A stretch of DNA of 64,000 bases from Ophiothrix spiculata (taxonomy: Eukaryota > Echinodermata > Ophiuroidea > Amphilepidida > Ophiotrichidae). The stretch lies in assembly GCA_000969725.1 (NCBI GenBank), contig JXSR01S064557.1; one strand, written 5' to 3'. This document shows positions 1 to 12,914 of the stretch, in pieces. Both the position numbers and the translations under genes were made by a program. Below the pieces are notes generated by a model. That model made no database searches. It had not been told where the DNA came from and was given only the letters and a program-made list of their open reading frames with translations. The number at the start of each line of letters is the position of its first letter. Position 1 is the stretch's first letter.

Positions 1-264
1 AGTCGATATATTTCTGGTTTAACAAAACGCCTTAACGATATTTATTTGGATATCTTAAATTTCTAGACACAACATCCTTATAAATATAATCCTTTGTTGG
101 AGACAAAATGACATTTGCCTGATTCCTACTTCATACGGATTAACTAATACATTGGCAATTTGTCTTTAACCTGCTTCAATTGATTTGCAATGCATTTGGT
201 CCCTTTAGCACCACACATGTTACTCTGCAGACTGCATTACATCTTTAATACCTGAATGAAGTGA

Positions 265-1232
265 TATATGGCTCATTCTCCGATAAAGTGTGCAACTTTG
301 CCGTTTTGGTGTCGCTCATGTTCGTGTTACTTGTTTAACGTTGTTAAGCCTATTACAAATAATTTGATTGGTCTAGTTGATACATTAGAGTCACATTAGT
401 AACATGTGTGAAGCTAAACATTGTAGCATGCCAGGAAAGTAGATAACGATTAATCCGAAAATGAAAAATCGTTACTTTTCCCCATGTCGCCAGCCATACT
501 TTTTATGTTTTAGGTGCCCCCGATCCTAAAATATTCGGGCATATCAAACGCAATGCACGCTATTTAACAGCCCGTCATAGGTATTGATAATGACTTATAA
601 AGTTTAATTATATTAAGTATTTGATATGCATAAGAGCTTTTTAAAGCATGTCGCCAATATTGCAAACAGATACGAAGTAGATTCTAAAATCGATAACAAA
701 GTGTGAAAATGAATTTGTTGATGGATGATTCCGCATTAGGTTTATCAAGTAAACTTCAGTGTTGAATAACATATATGTTATATAGAATTATATTTACAGT
801 AATGATTTACAAGGATATTAATATCAAAAAAAAAAACTATGTGACTGTCACGTCGCGACAGATACGAAACGCACATTTTGCTGCCTTCTCGCAAAACGCG
901 GTACACTGTGAGCGAAATACTACACCACAGTGTAGTATGTGTAGAGCTCCTAATTTAGTGTAAAGATCAAGTTTGTAAAAAAACTAATTTTCTCAATAAT
1001 GAATATTAAAAAAAGATTCAAACAGATACGAAACGACAGATACGAAATTTAGGTATAGGGAATACAATGGTTAAAAAATCAAGTATTTTTTAAAACGTCT
1101 CCCATGCACTTTTTCTTCTTCAAAAACCATAAGAGTTTATGATTTTGTATGTTTTTCATGAGTTATTAGTAGTCGAAATTTCAACATTTCTCTAACCAAA
1201 GTTGCATGGTTTATCGGAGAATGAGCCATATA
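265..1232. mobile_element. Non-autonomous DNA transposon with ~35 bp TIRs
   Basis: TATATGGCTCATTCTCCGAT at the left end recurs as its reverse complement at the right end, and the match continues as GCAACTTTG after a few mismatches. The ends are flanked by TA/TATA, which suggests a TA-type target (Tc1/mariner-like), but the palindromic end makes the exact TSD ambiguous. No transposase is recognisable inside. The interior carries an 11 bp direct motif, CAGATACGAAA, at about 1023 and 1042 and in variant form at 667 and 859. It lies just left of the tandem array. Confidence 0.7.
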
Positions 1233-1619
1233 CCCAATCATGATTTATATAATGTACCTGAACATAACTAAGGGTAGTGATCCAGTTGCACCATTTTGAC
1301 AGTAACATAGTGGCGAAGCTCGAAGGTTTGGCTTATTTAAGATGGTGCTACAGTTCACATGTTTATTTTTTTGAAGTTAGGTTTACTTCTTGAACTGTAT
1401 CTTAAGACCTTATAATACAAATGCCATCAACATTTCCGGAAAGGTTTCAAACCAATCTCAAAATGATGCCTTTGCAAACTAAAGTTGATTAGGAACATTT
1501 TCCAGTTAAAAATGATAATTAACTTGAGTTCTAACCACCTGTATTATGAGTTGAAAGTAATTTTACTAACCAATATTTGATCACAAATTTTCAAAATAAT
1601 ATATTATGACAGGATTTGT

Positions 1620-2870
1620 GGAATGAATTTCCCCACGGGGGCAGTTTTACCGATTCGTTTAGTTGCAGTGGTGTAAAAACGCAATATTGATTTTGAAACT
1701 CGTAATAAAATGTGTTCATCTCTATATAGCGCTACAGGTGAAAACGCATGCCAAGGTCGTAATTTCCCCAAATCATTTTTCGTCAAATTTGCAATCCACA
1801 TGCTTACTTCAAATACATGAAAAATTTCCCTTCAAAGAGATGATCGGAAATATGAAACATACATGTAGGCTATATTCTTAGGACAATATTGGACTTACAG
1901 GTCTTTAAACGTGTTTGTCTAAGCTATATATTTTACTACCTGACAACATTTGACGGACCAAAAAATGAAAATACAATATGCTGCTTTATGATAAATGATC
2001 ACAAATATGTAAAAGCGACGGCGTGTACTAGAGATGGAAATTAAATTTGAAATAGGATCGTTGATTCTCGAGAGGACACAACCCTAATGTTTACAACTTT
2101 CAATACCCGCGCTTTTGGCGAATTGTTTCCATAATTTTAGACTGTTTTTGCCCTGATTTTTATTCTGAAGTATTGATATAAACGCCTACATGTGGTCTGA
2201 TAAGTGGACTAAGTACCCTCCCTTGCGTAATATCGACTGCCCAGTATGCCTGTAGATATAAAGCAAACATCAGCGATGTATCCAGTACAAACTCTGATGC
2301 TTACGTTGGATAGCTGTAAGCCTTCTAGCAGAGTGGTAACTACGGACATTCTATAGAGTCGCCATTAGACAAGATTTAAGTACATCTATGCAATTTTGTA
2401 TGTTGTTTTGCATACTTTAAAATTCATTCGGTAAGAATTTGGGGATGTTTTCAATTATGACATAGGTATATGAAAAGATAGAATATAAAATTTCTATTTT
2501 CATTTATGTCTGTGTTTTGACAATAAAAAACAGTTAGATCAATATAAACAGTGATAAAGTAAAATTGGTCAATCGTAACTTCTACACACTAAAAATTATA
2601 TTTTTGTCGCAAAGAATTATGTTGTAAGCTTAGCACACTTAAAAAGGGGTAGGGCTTTTTGACCTGTATCTTTACCAGCATTTTTATACATTTGCTATAA
2701 CGTGGATTAAGGGTTATTAAGAGAATAAATCCATATCAAAACATTACAAGATGCTCGTGAATCCACTTTTTTGCTACTCTATGGCGTGTCGGAATTTAGA
2801 TGGATTTTAATAACTGTTTTCACACTTATTACCATCATGAATGAAAATTAATCTTACTGATTACTAAATT
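1620..2870 (+). repeat. Unit-head block, older paralog of the unit-tail block
   Basis: This block (copied at 19770-20174 plus 22301-23165) is also similar to the tail block 17306-17640 and its copy 41862-42240. Shared landmarks are a run ending CGTAATAAAATATG-type sequence, then GTTGATTCT, GCTTTTGGC, ATTCTGAAGTATTGATATA, ACGCCTACATGTGGTCT, AAGTGGACTAAGTA and CCTCCCTTG. Similarity is lower than between units, so head and tail were duplicated before the unit itself was. No coding potential is seen. Confidence 0.8.
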
Positions 2871-2879
2871 CGAAAAACT

Positions 2880-3715
2880 TTCCCCCACCCCTGGAAATCT
2901 AATGGTGCGCCCCTAATGTAAACTTTTATTAAACATTAATAGCAACAATTTACAAAGGCCATATTTTATCCGATCTATTGTAGTACTCCCTGATATTTCT
3001 TTTACACTTTTCTTTGGAAACTTTTTGCTATTTTTTATGTATAATAATTTAACGATATTCACGCAACAAAACCAAAATAGTATTATAAATGATAAATTAT
3101 ATATGTAATGAAATGGAGTATGGGTCTGGAAGCTCAAACTGATGAGAATAAGACGTTTACCTATATCAAATACATACCCTTTTTAAAATGGATTTTTCTC
3201 AAAAACTAAGTCGGTGACCCCCTTTTTTTTAAATTTCAGATATGTGATCAGCACACATAAAAACACCATATCCTATCAAAAAATAAGAAAATTAAATAGA
3301 GGAATTCTATCTGTGCTAGGCCACCTTAAAAGTGTACTTTTCCCTTTTTTCTTTGTGAGTTAACGCCACATTTTACGTAAATAAAACTTTCAAAATCTGA
3401 GATGTTAGCTTTAATCATCTTTTTAGTTCCAAATAATCAAAGAAAAATCCTGACTACATGTATAATTTTGCATTTTTATGTGTCTTCAAATTGATTATAG
3501 CAGGAATTGAATGGTTTCGCTCAAGTGACTATTGATTTAATCAATAGTCTATAATTGCACTTTCTTATGTTCTGTCTAATCCCGGAATATAATCTTCTCA
3601 GTTATGATATCAAACAATGAGATGATATTCACACATTTATATGTGTATTTAGATCTAATCGGGGATCTAATACATCTTCTAAGGTATAATACTCAAATGT
3701 CTCTCTTAATTTTCA
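2880..3715. other. AT-rich stretch with nothing recognised
   Basis: Unit 1 homology to unit 2 fades near 2870. The rest is AT-rich sequence with homopolymer runs, no TIR pair, no tRNA-like promoter and no convincing exon. Confidence 0.5.
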
Positions 3716-3727
3716 TCTTCCTCCGTT

Positions 3728-3821
3728 AGCGTGATCGGTTAAGGCGCCGGCTTAATATATCAGCATGTACAATTTTCCCTGTAGTCAGTGGTGTCAGTGG
3801 TTCGAGTCCCGGCAGGACAAG
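3728..3821 (+). repeat. tRNA-like SINE head (fragment)
   Basis: It contains an A-box-like GTGATCGGTTAAGGCGCCGG and a B box GGTTCGAGTCCCGGC in tRNA order. The segment between them is too long and unpaired for a clean tRNA. An A-rich tail follows (about 3835-3895). It is best read as a tRNA-derived SINE or tRNA pseudogene. The neighbouring motif TTAATATATCAG also occurs at 26022. Confidence 0.5.
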
Positions 3822-4228
3822 TGCAATTTTAGAAAATCAAATTAAATTGAAAAATGAAAAACAAAATTTGATAAAATAAAAAAAAATGAAAACGTCAGAT
3901 TAGACTTAACCTAAGATCTTATCTGCCTGATTGTTTAATATACCGCCCTCTATAAAATCGCGGACGCAGAAAAAAAAATTGGAGCCACGATTTTTGCCGA
4001 GTGTCACCTCCTATATTCATCCTCCTTGATATTACAATTCATTGTTCGATTATGAATAAACTACAACCTTGAACATTCATTCACATTTTGTGAGATTACG
4101 AATCATGAGGTTTTGTATTACAAGGTTAACTTTAAATGTTTGCAAATTCCAACAAAGGCCTAAAGAATCTACACTTATTGTTCTTTATTTCGACGTTATT
4201 TTTTGTATTTTAAACAATGGTTTAAGTC

Positions 4229-4309
4229 AGGGAATCCACTCGAAGTTAATGATTCGTGATCTCCAAATCCACTCGGGATCCACGAATCAATACTCCTTGT
4301 GGATTCCCC
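4229..4309. repeat. Short imperfect palindrome
   Basis: GGGAATCCACTC on the left pairs with GTGGATTCCCC on the right, and ATGATTCGTGAT pairs approximately with ATCCACGAATCA inside. It could be a tiny MITE or a decayed foldback. No TSD was resolved. Confidence 0.4.
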
Positions 4310-5497
4310 GTGACATAACCTAGGACTGTGCTCCTCATATTTGTCCCATTGAAATTACATCAAATATAGGACCTGCAAATTGTCTGAATTGGAGTGTCAG
4401 GGGCTTGACTCAACAGTGACGTTTAATGTTCAATATTAGTATTCACACTGGCACATATAAGCACACATTTAAATTGCTTCCTGTTACCTCATTGCATGCC
4501 AATTCACTCGCCTTACTAATGGCAGTAGAAGTTTTGTCTTTAAAGTTCATTTCATTTAAGATTTCGCGTTATTGTAATTATTAAGTTTGCAACTTTTATT
4601 GAAAAAATGAAGATCCTGAAGGAATTATTTTATGCAATTTGGATTAGTTTGCACCCTGTGCATTATGGTATTAATTTCATTAAGTAGAAATACCTTACTC
4701 TCTCTATTATATCCATTTTCAAAGTAGACAATTTGTGGCAAATCAAAGTAACGTTTGCTTGCGTTATAATAGGAGTACTCTTTATCATAATTTATAAAAG
4801 CTTAGTCTGACATTGTGTTATAAACTGAACGTCACCTTTCTGGAACTTTTTGGGTACAAGTAGTACAAAATGGCTTGTATTATGATTAAAATTTGATAGG
4901 TTACTTCTAAAAGATAAAGTTAAAAGTAGGTCAGGGGTTTTATTATTAGTCAGAGGAGATTTCTAAAGATACATGTAGGCTTACATTGGGAAATCTTAAA
5001 AACGTCTAGAAAGATCTGGTTTCTATTAATTGACTCCACTGAGGACACAGTACCGCTAATATCGCGCACACTTATTAACATCCTATGGCATCATCTTTAA
5101 AATTCACTGCTTGAAAGAAAATCCCATTTCATTTTAATGTTTTACTAAAATGGAATATGTTTCAAATTATAATTTTTAATTTGCTAAGTAAATAAAACAT
5201 ATATTTGCTATTAATAGGACATTTTAATGCGCAAAGCTCATAGGATTAGCTGTTATATTCTGCACAGAATCCTAAATTAGTATGATATGCTAATATTTTG
5301 CCGAAAGCGATGTTTAAAAGTGCACAAAAATAGGTAAATGGAACAGGAAAATGCAGTTTGATATCTCCACTGATTTGATTGATTCATTAATAAAAATGCG
5401 GTTAATTGTCTGATGTTTCAAATTACATGTATAAAGCTAATTGATTTATGCTTATAATGGTTGTAAAAGCTGTACGTAAGACTAAAGAAATACTATA

Positions 5498-5681
5498 GGC
5501 TCGGTCCAGACTCCACTATCGTATAGAATATTTTGCTTAGAATATTCTATGCTGACGACAAAATGACGTTGGTCATAGAATAAAACACACAGTTTAATTC
5601 GATGACCTACGTCATTTTATCGTCAGCATAGAATATTCTAAGCAAAATATTCTATACGATAATGGAGTCTTGGACCGGGCC
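5498..5681. mobile_element. Palindromic MITE, TA target (unit 1 copy)
   Basis: Two arms of about 80 bp (5498-5579 and 5601-5681) are near-perfect inverse copies starting GGCTCGGTCCAGACTCCA, separated by about 20 bases. TA flanks both ends (5496-5497 and 5682-5683). The small size, TA target and absence of coding sequence fit a Tc1/mariner-type MITE. The same insertion is present in unit 2 but absent at the matching position of unit 3 (near 45555). Confidence 0.85.
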
Positions 5682-6449
5682 TAAAGGCAATATATATTAC
5701 TAGATGCTAGAAGTTTAGCAACGCATTGAAAAGAACTATATAAAAAAAACCTGACCGGACAACATGTTTAGTTTAGGGAATATCGTATACTAGAATGATG
5801 CCAATACGTGTCAGTTAGATCTTGATTTAATTCAAGTACACTGAGTAGCAAATAAAGATTTAAGGTGTACCATATGTACAAGCACTATATCTTATAAAAT
5901 AAGTTTTTGAGAAAAGGATATTCATTACATTTGTAATTAAATGTAAATTGCATAGTTATGTTTTAGTATATTAGATTACACGTATATAGATGTACGTAAT
6001 TAGTGCTTTTATAACGATATGCAGTAAGATTTCAAACAATCGACTCAGAATATTCTGTACGAAATAGATTAGGGTAAATAGATTAGGGTATCATTGTAAT
6101 CCTTTTATTATAAATTTAATGGATGAAATCATCTGAACCATTATTGAAGAAACATTTCATTGCGGGTAATTTAACTGATACTACAACCAATTATTTTGAA
6201 CTTGATTGATTACATGTGACCTGGTTTCCCAGTAGACAGTCCTTTGCTGTTACAGAATTCTTGACTCGAATTACCTAGGATTAAATGATACAAGTAAGGT
6301 TTATATGCATGAATATGACACAGACAATGTTACTATAACAGATTCCGTTGAACCTAAATGTGGGACGAGGGGATACGTGTAGCAGACACAAACTTTCATT
6401 AAAGAATTCTCTATTAATACTAGTCTTTAGAATAGCTCTTCAAATACTA

Positions 6450-6592
6450 ACAAAAATGATTCTGGATTGTCGTCTCTGATTGAAGTGTTTAACAAAAGCC
6501 TTCAAGATGGGATTTTCAAAAAACCTGAGTCTGCCAGTAAACTACGTCCAATTGCTCTTAAAATTGTTTGGTAGAGTGTTGTGACTGAATGG
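6450..6592 (+). pseudogene. LINE reverse-transcriptase fragment (unit 1)
   Basis: The + strand translates to residues like SLIEVFNKSLQDGIF followed closely by KLRPIAL. This resembles the stretch of non-LTR reverse transcriptases with the form FNxSLxxGxFPxxWKxA...NYRPIALT. About 15 residues normally between these motifs appear to be missing. The frame ends soon after at KIVW and a stop. Only this scrap survives, so the clade (CR1, L2 or Jockey-like) cannot be assigned. It lies about 240 bp left of the inverted 26 bp array. Confidence 0.5.
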
Positions 6593-6829
6593 TTAAGAGA
6601 TGAATTTTTTACCACTTCTTGATACCAAACAATACGGTAATACACTTAAAATATGCATTTGTAGGATTGTTCAAACTATAATAAAAAGTTATGTTAGACA
6701 AATCCAGTGATTACTCACATCTCTTTAGCTTTCGACCTCTCGATCAGAGATCTTGATCACAGGTGTCGTCCCGCGACGATCCAAATCCGATGACCTTGTA
6801 GACTCTTTCACAGACTCTTTCTATCAGTC

Positions 6830-7345
6830 TGGAAAAAGGTTCACTAGTCTAATTTGAAAAAAAAAGGTTCACTAGTCCTTAAATGAACTAAGGTTCGCCA
6901 GTCCATAATTAAAAAGGGTCCGCTATAGTTGTAAGGTTCGGCAGTCTGGAAATGAATTAGGGCTCACCAGTCAGGAAATGAAGAAACCTTTGCCAGTTCG
7001 AAAATAAAATAAGTTTCACCAGTCCGAAAATGAAAAAAGGTACGCTGGTCTGAAAAAAAAATCAGCATGATATAATTATTTTTCAGACAAGCGAACCCTT
7101 TTTCATTTTCGGATTGGCGAACCTTGTTTCTTTTTCGCACTGGCGAACCTTATTTCATTTTCGGACTGGCGAACCAACTTATATTTTCGGACTAGCGAAC
7201 CTGTTTTCACTTCCGGACTGGCGAACCTTAGGATTAACGAACCCTTTTTATTTCGGACTAGCAGACCTTATTTCAATTTTTCATCTTCGGACTAGTGAAC
7301 TATTTCATTTTCGGACTAGCGAACTGTCAGACTAGCGAACCTTGG
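6830..7345. repeat. Inverted array of ~26 bp tandem repeats (unit 1)
   Basis: From about 6840 to 7055 there are about nine degenerate direct units of consensus AAGGTTCGCCAGTCCGAAAA plus TGAAA. From about 7083 to 7343 about eleven units of the reverse complement follow (TTTCATTTTCGGACTGGCGA plus ACC). The two tandem arrays face each other across about 25 bases, giving a foldback made of minisatellite arms. An open frame of 73 codons across the right arm is only a translation of the repeat. Spacing varies between 17 and 33 bases, and the left arm is more degenerate. Confidence 0.85.
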
Positions 7346-7386
7346 AATAAGCGGGCTTCAATCTAATAAGGGACGTTTAGAGACGG

Positions 7387-7851
7387 ATACCCTAGTCACA
7401 TAACTTTGTGGCGAGGTTACGATATGTTTATGGCGTCATACCGGGTAGAAATCAGCGGACACCGATCGGACACCAGACGATGACCGTCAGGTGTACGGAC
7501 GGTTTCTTGGCGGATCCATGAGCAGCAGAGACGCCGGAAGCATGCCGCAAGAATTTCATTCTTATGATATGGTCACTTACGCCGAAGGAAGCCGCACTGT
7601 CGCATCGCCGCAACGCGCAACGCCGGTGTTACATCGGCATGACACTAGTCGGCGAGCGTTGGTAAAGTGACCATAACTTAAGATATCATATAAAAGCCGG
7701 AAGATTTCAACTGAGAATTAAATTATTTCGGCATGCTTCCGGCGTCTCTACGTCTCACGGACACCGCCCAGTCTCTACACGGACACCGTCCGGACAACGG
7801 TTGGTCACCGACCGGTGTCCGGTCGGTGTCTGCTGAATTCTACCCGATAAA
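7387..7851. mobile_element. CpG-rich long-TIR element, right end lost (unit 1)
   Basis: The left arm starts ATACCCTAGTCACATAAC and runs through GGCGTCATACCGGGTAGAA and repeated CGGACACC motifs. The right arm is its inverse, ending GAATTCTACCCGAT. Arms are over 200 bp. The outermost ~40 bp of the right arm, seen in unit 2, are absent. Instead 7852-7876 repeats the array sequence found at 7073-7097, so a rearrangement joined array and element. One arm carries TATAAAAGCCG at about 7691. It has no coding capacity. Confidence 0.75.
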
Positions 7852-10800
7852 ATTATTTTTCAGACAAGCGAACTTATTTCTCCTTGTTTTCTACAATTTT
7901 AAATTCTTATAGGCAAAATATATTTTTCATATTTTATCAATCTGAGTTTTCATATTTTTACAAGCAGAATCTAAAACAAAATTGATTTAAGGGTTGAAAT
8001 TCGTTAATTTTTATAGAAAATACCATATAATGCATCATTTTTTACCAATAGCAAAAAAACACTTACATAAAAGGGACAACTTCAAATTTTCATACCCACG
8101 TTTTCAATTTGCATTTGCTTTCTCCTTTTTCAGATAATAAGGGTTCAAAGTCAGATTTATCGGCAAGTCACGGTAATTAAAAAAAATAAAAAAATAAAAA
8201 TATTACATTGCTCATTATAAGCTTATTTGCGGAGGACCTCAGTACTCACTGCACGCGTGAATCTAAACATGATGGTTTAAAACACCATTATGCCTTGATC
8301 TGGAAACATAAATAATTACACATAATTATTATGAAAATATTAAATATATCGATATGACATGAAATTTATTTTTTCTAAAATAAGTGTTAATTGGAATATT
8401 AGCCAAACGTATCAAACTGATATCACTAATTAAACTATTATGGACTCGATTGGTTTAATATTATTGATAAATCTATATCCGACATTATAGCGGTCTATTT
8501 GCCATCAAATTAATTCAAACGTGCCGTTGGAGTATTTTGTCCTGATTAAGTAAAGTTATGAGTATAAAAACAGACAATAACTTCGAAAAATTACCCTGCT
8601 GTCGAGGGTAAAGAATGATAATAAACACACGTTCATTTGTTGTTGTAACCTGTTATTATTTGTTTCAAATCACATATAATCCAAACCTATCTAACATCGG
8701 TATATAGAGGCTTGATGCACACTAGTACACGAGAGCAAAACTGATTCTACCGTGTTCTAATAAGTACACACACGTATCAAAAGTATTGCAACATTGGTGA
8801 ATTACAATTTTGACGCCGAATTCAAATAGCGTTTGCAAAGTGTTGCTATAAACAATAATCATGCAATTTATAATGATATCTTTATGAAGTTATTTTCATG
8901 TTTCTATCCTGTTATTCTTGCGATTGATTTGCACCTTATTTCAATAACTAGGGAGGTAGCCAAACAATTTGCTGATGACAGCTGCTCGCCTTCAAACTGC
9001 CATACACTTCGAAGGCCTGAGACCTGATATCTGCCTAGGAGCGCTTCGTAAATTAAAACAATCCCTATCTCTTGAGTGGTCTGTTATTCAGTAATCGTCT
9101 ATAATGTTATCTAACAGGTTTTCTACTGGATTTGCACAATGCGCATGTGCATTTGAAATGATGCTGTTTACTCCTTGGTGGAGGAACTTATTACCAAACG
9201 CCTGTGCGCAACAGAGTGTGACACTAAAATTAGGAACGATGAACAGTTATTAAAGCAGCCGGGCATGTTCTTGAAATATTTTTACAGTGTTTTGCAAAGA
9301 ATGTTGATATATCGGATGCTATCGATGATTCTGTCAATTATCGTAAGTTTTTCGACATAATACATATTAATACAGCTTTGACTGTAGCATTTACGCGTTT
9401 GTCATTAGAGAGATATCACAAGGGTCGTAGGTTTGTTTTTTAACTCTTAAAAAAACATTCTTCAATTATCAAAAGTCAAGCTGAACCCATGCTCCTCATT
9501 GAAAACATTATGATGCCAACCCAAAGTCCCTGTCAAGTTCGTCATTCTGATCCCCATCCCAATTCTTCGCTCACTGTTTGCAAGTGCAATCAATTGTTTT
9601 ATTTCTTTATTCTACACATTGAGTCAATAATCGTCAAATACTTCCCAGAAAATAATCATTATACGTGGTTTACTCTACTATTATGGCTTTATTGAAGGAC
9701 CAAAGGTGCTCATGCAAGAGTGTGTTTATACAAAACGAATATAATGGTATTCCCTACGTGTCTTGATTTTTTCAGAGATGGCTTCTTATACGCGATTCAT
9801 TGGCAACACTAGAGTCCATTGGACATAGGTAGCGTTGGTAGCAACAACCGAATTCGTTCAGACTTGCATAACAAACGAGGAATCCTTTGTCCCACAAGGC
9901 TACATAATGTCTATGGCCGTTATTCATTAGCTCTCGTAATGTCGCCATTTTGAAAGGAATAAAAAATGCTTTTGGAGCAAAATAAGCTAAGGACTCTATT
10001 TAAATGCATGACACAATAAACACGGATAACATTGTTTGGTTAAAGGAAATACATTAAACTTAAGCATCAGGAGCTGTAGTTTCAAACACAAGGATTTACC
10101 ATATGTTGCAATACTTTTGACAAGTACGTGTAAATTATGTTTATCAGATTAAATGAGCATAATCGTACTTGTATCCTTTCATCCTATATATTAATTGCAA
10201 CAAATCAGCATAAATGTGCTACTTACTTCAGAGAACCTTTGTTATTACTTTACAAACCTCGAAGTATGCAACAAACGATCAAACTCCTGTTACGAAATCC
10301 ATAGCATATCCCTTGTATTCTACAACATAATGAACAGGTGGTCTTTGTATTGTGTAAGAGACTAGTAATAATTTATAGGATTGATTAAGACCAAATCACT
10401 TCGTATTGTATTAATATTTTTGTACATGAATCGTTCATGATTTTGGTATTATTTTTGGCGAATTTTGTTGTCACCACGTAGACGAACATTTGAATATTAA
10501 GTAAGATTTGCCATGGTTGTGATTCGAAAAATATGGACTAATTTACTTCCCCGTATGGTCATATTGGTTTACATGCGTTAATCGGTTGCTTGTTGCATAC
10601 TTTATACTATTGCATAGTTTTTAGAGTATAGGTAATCAATGTCACAAATTTGTAACAAGTAACAACAAAGAAACACCTTTCGGGAAGTCAGGCCATATTT
10701 AATTGTATCAAAGTATAAGAAAAAGAGTTTCATGTGATTTATGTGAATTTATGTACATTTTACGATGGATACTCCAAAAGTTCGCAGCCTGAAGTAGTAA

Positions 10801-11411
10801 AATAAAAACAATAGTTGTTTTATTAACATGTTATGTAGTTCAACTTGATTGATTGATTTGTGAAAAGTTTTCTTATTTTCATGTTACAGAAAATCATTAT
10901 TCGCTGGTGAAGGTTTTTAAATTTCTGAACTCAAAAACGATATAACGATAATGAGATCTCCTACTTGCTATGTTACAACGTAACATCCATTTTGTTACTG
11001 AATGAAGAAGACTGCTTTCTATTAATGTTAATACCTTGTTTGCGTTGAGTTTTGGGAGGGACATTCTAATGTGGCTGCGTATGTCAGTGAACGATGGTCT
11101 CGATTAGATTATAATGTGTGAACGGACCTTAAGATTCACATGTTTTTATAGCATTAATGATGTCATGTTTAAAATGTCCTTTACGCAATGTTAGTATAAA
11201 TAAGGAGATAACTAAATAGTGTATGTAAATTGTTTATTCTAAAACTACTTGATGCTACTTGTGACTTCCTTTACTCCTACTTGGTGCACTTGAACTTCAA
11301 GTCTGTATCTTAGAATAGATTTCAACTTAATTTTATTAATGCATCATCTAGTATTACATTTGTTTAATATACTTACACTCTATTTCTTGTATTATTCATG
11401 ATTGGTCAGTA

Positions 11412-11744
11412 GAGGCCCGTAGCCAGGATTTTTTCAAGGGGGGTGCGGATTTTCAAAAAGTGGACCTTTTGGAGGAAAATTTTCATTTTGGTCGACCCAA
11501 AACTAATTTTAGTGGTTTTGAAAAAGGGTGACAAGCAAAAAAAAAAAAAAAAAAAAAGGTTTTCAGTAGTTTTTCAAGCATTTTGTTTAGTATTTTGGTA
11601 AAAACGGCCTTCCATTTACATGTTTTGGTGCTTTAGGTCCTCTTTTGGTGGGTATTTAGGGATTTTTTGTGGACCTTTTTTGTACATTGTCAAATTTGGG
11701 GGGGGTGCGACGCCCCCACCGCACCCCCCCTGGCTACGGGCTTG
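11412..11744. mobile_element. hAT-like MITE with 8 bp TSD
   Basis: The ends read GAGGCCCGTAGCCAGG and CCTGGCTACGGGCTTG, inverse of one another. The 8 bp GGTCAGTA stands on both sides (11404-11411 and 11745-11752) and occurs once in unit 2 (38879-38886), which lacks the element. The 8 bp TSD and CGTAGCCAGG ends fit hAT. It is 333 bp, with a poly-A run inside and a G/C-rich stretch near the right end. No transposase is present. Confidence 0.85.
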
Positions 11745-12054
11745 GGTCAGTAATACAAGAAGGCAAGAAGAACATTTATATCCAATGACGTATAATTTGT
11801 TGTCGGTTGATTCAGTAAATTGTATAAGCAGGATTATTGAGTGAATCAAATTACGTCACATTAAATTTGATATCTTAGATACCGTATTAGACCGGTAACC
11901 ACCACCCTTGTCAAAAAATCAAAACAAACTAAAATAAAACAAACCAAACAAACAAACTGAGGACAAATTATAACCAGCACTTTTATTGAATAAATTTGAA
12001 CAATCTTACGTAAATATACAGGATGTCCAAAAATTAACTACACATTTTTAAATT

Positions 12055-12515
12055 TTGCCGAAACGCCGGTGTGAAATCGGTATAACACAGGGGAATGATT
12101 GCGATGCCCGGTCGGTCACCGGTCGGTTATCGGTGGTTATGTGACTATAAGCAAGACATCGTATAAAAGCCGCAAGGTTTTAACTCAGAATTAAATTCTT
12201 GCGGCATGCTTCCGGTGTCTCTACGGCCGGTGTCTGCTGCATAATTCTACCCGATATGACGCCGTACCACGTCGGGATACCTGGTAGTCATACCTGGTAG
12301 AATTTAGCGGACACCCATCGGACACAGGCCAGCGACTGACCGGTGTCCGGATGGTGTTCTTTAGCCGCAGAGAAGCCGGAAGTATGTCGCACGAATTTAA
12401 TTTGAGTTAAAATCTTGCGGCTTGTACACGATGTCTTCAGTTATGGTCTAATAACGACTGGCATCCGACCGGTGGCCGGCCGGGCATCGCAAGAGTTCGC
12501 AAGCATTCATCGGTG
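12055..12515. repeat. CpG-rich palindrome, two family arms joined end to end (unit 1)
   Basis: The first ~210 bp match the right arm of the 29893-30392 family and the second ~210 bp match its left arm. The palindrome centre at about 12275 is therefore the outer end of two elements, not the middle of one. Landmarks are TATAAAAGCCGCAAGG (12172), TTCTACCCGATATGACGCC (12243) and TGGTAGAATTTAGCGGACAC (12295). Unit 2 keeps a longer version of the junction. Confidence 0.7.
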
Positions 12516-12914
12516 TCATACACAACTAGTTTCAACAATGTTCAAAATGTTTATGACAAGTTACGTACGTTGTGAAAACGTTGGTGAATAACAATAATGA
12601 TTAATTTGTTGTTTATGCGTAACACCATAATTGCATGGGTTAACAATAACAAATAAACCAAAGATATTGGATCAGGTTAATGATCGAGATAATGCATATT
12701 TGATCACCCTGTATACAAAAAATGCAGCAAAAATGGTCATAGCAGAAACTTGAGTGTTGCTTGTGTCTCAAGTATTGTCAAACTTCTATCTATTGCTAAG
12801 ACATATAAATAACTCAACAAATATAACTAAATATCTCATGCAGGCATACAGTCCTTTCGAAATGTATATAATTGTAACCACCCAGTTAGTTCTATTTTCT
12901 TATTGAGAGCCATG

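Noticed and set aside
3728-3821. Functional tRNA gene
   Set aside because: Boxes A and B are present, but the arms do not pair and the spacing is wrong for a tRNA without an unusual insert.
7114-7335. 73-codon open frame with repeated HFRTGEP-like peptides
   Set aside because: It is a translation of the 26 bp tandem repeat in the inverted array, not a gene.
12020-12712. Possible mariner-type element enclosing the CpG-rich palindrome (CAGGATGTCCAAAAATTA left, inverse of CACCCTGTAT right)
   Set aside because: The inverse match between the two ends is short and weak, and unit 2 supports neither end clearly.
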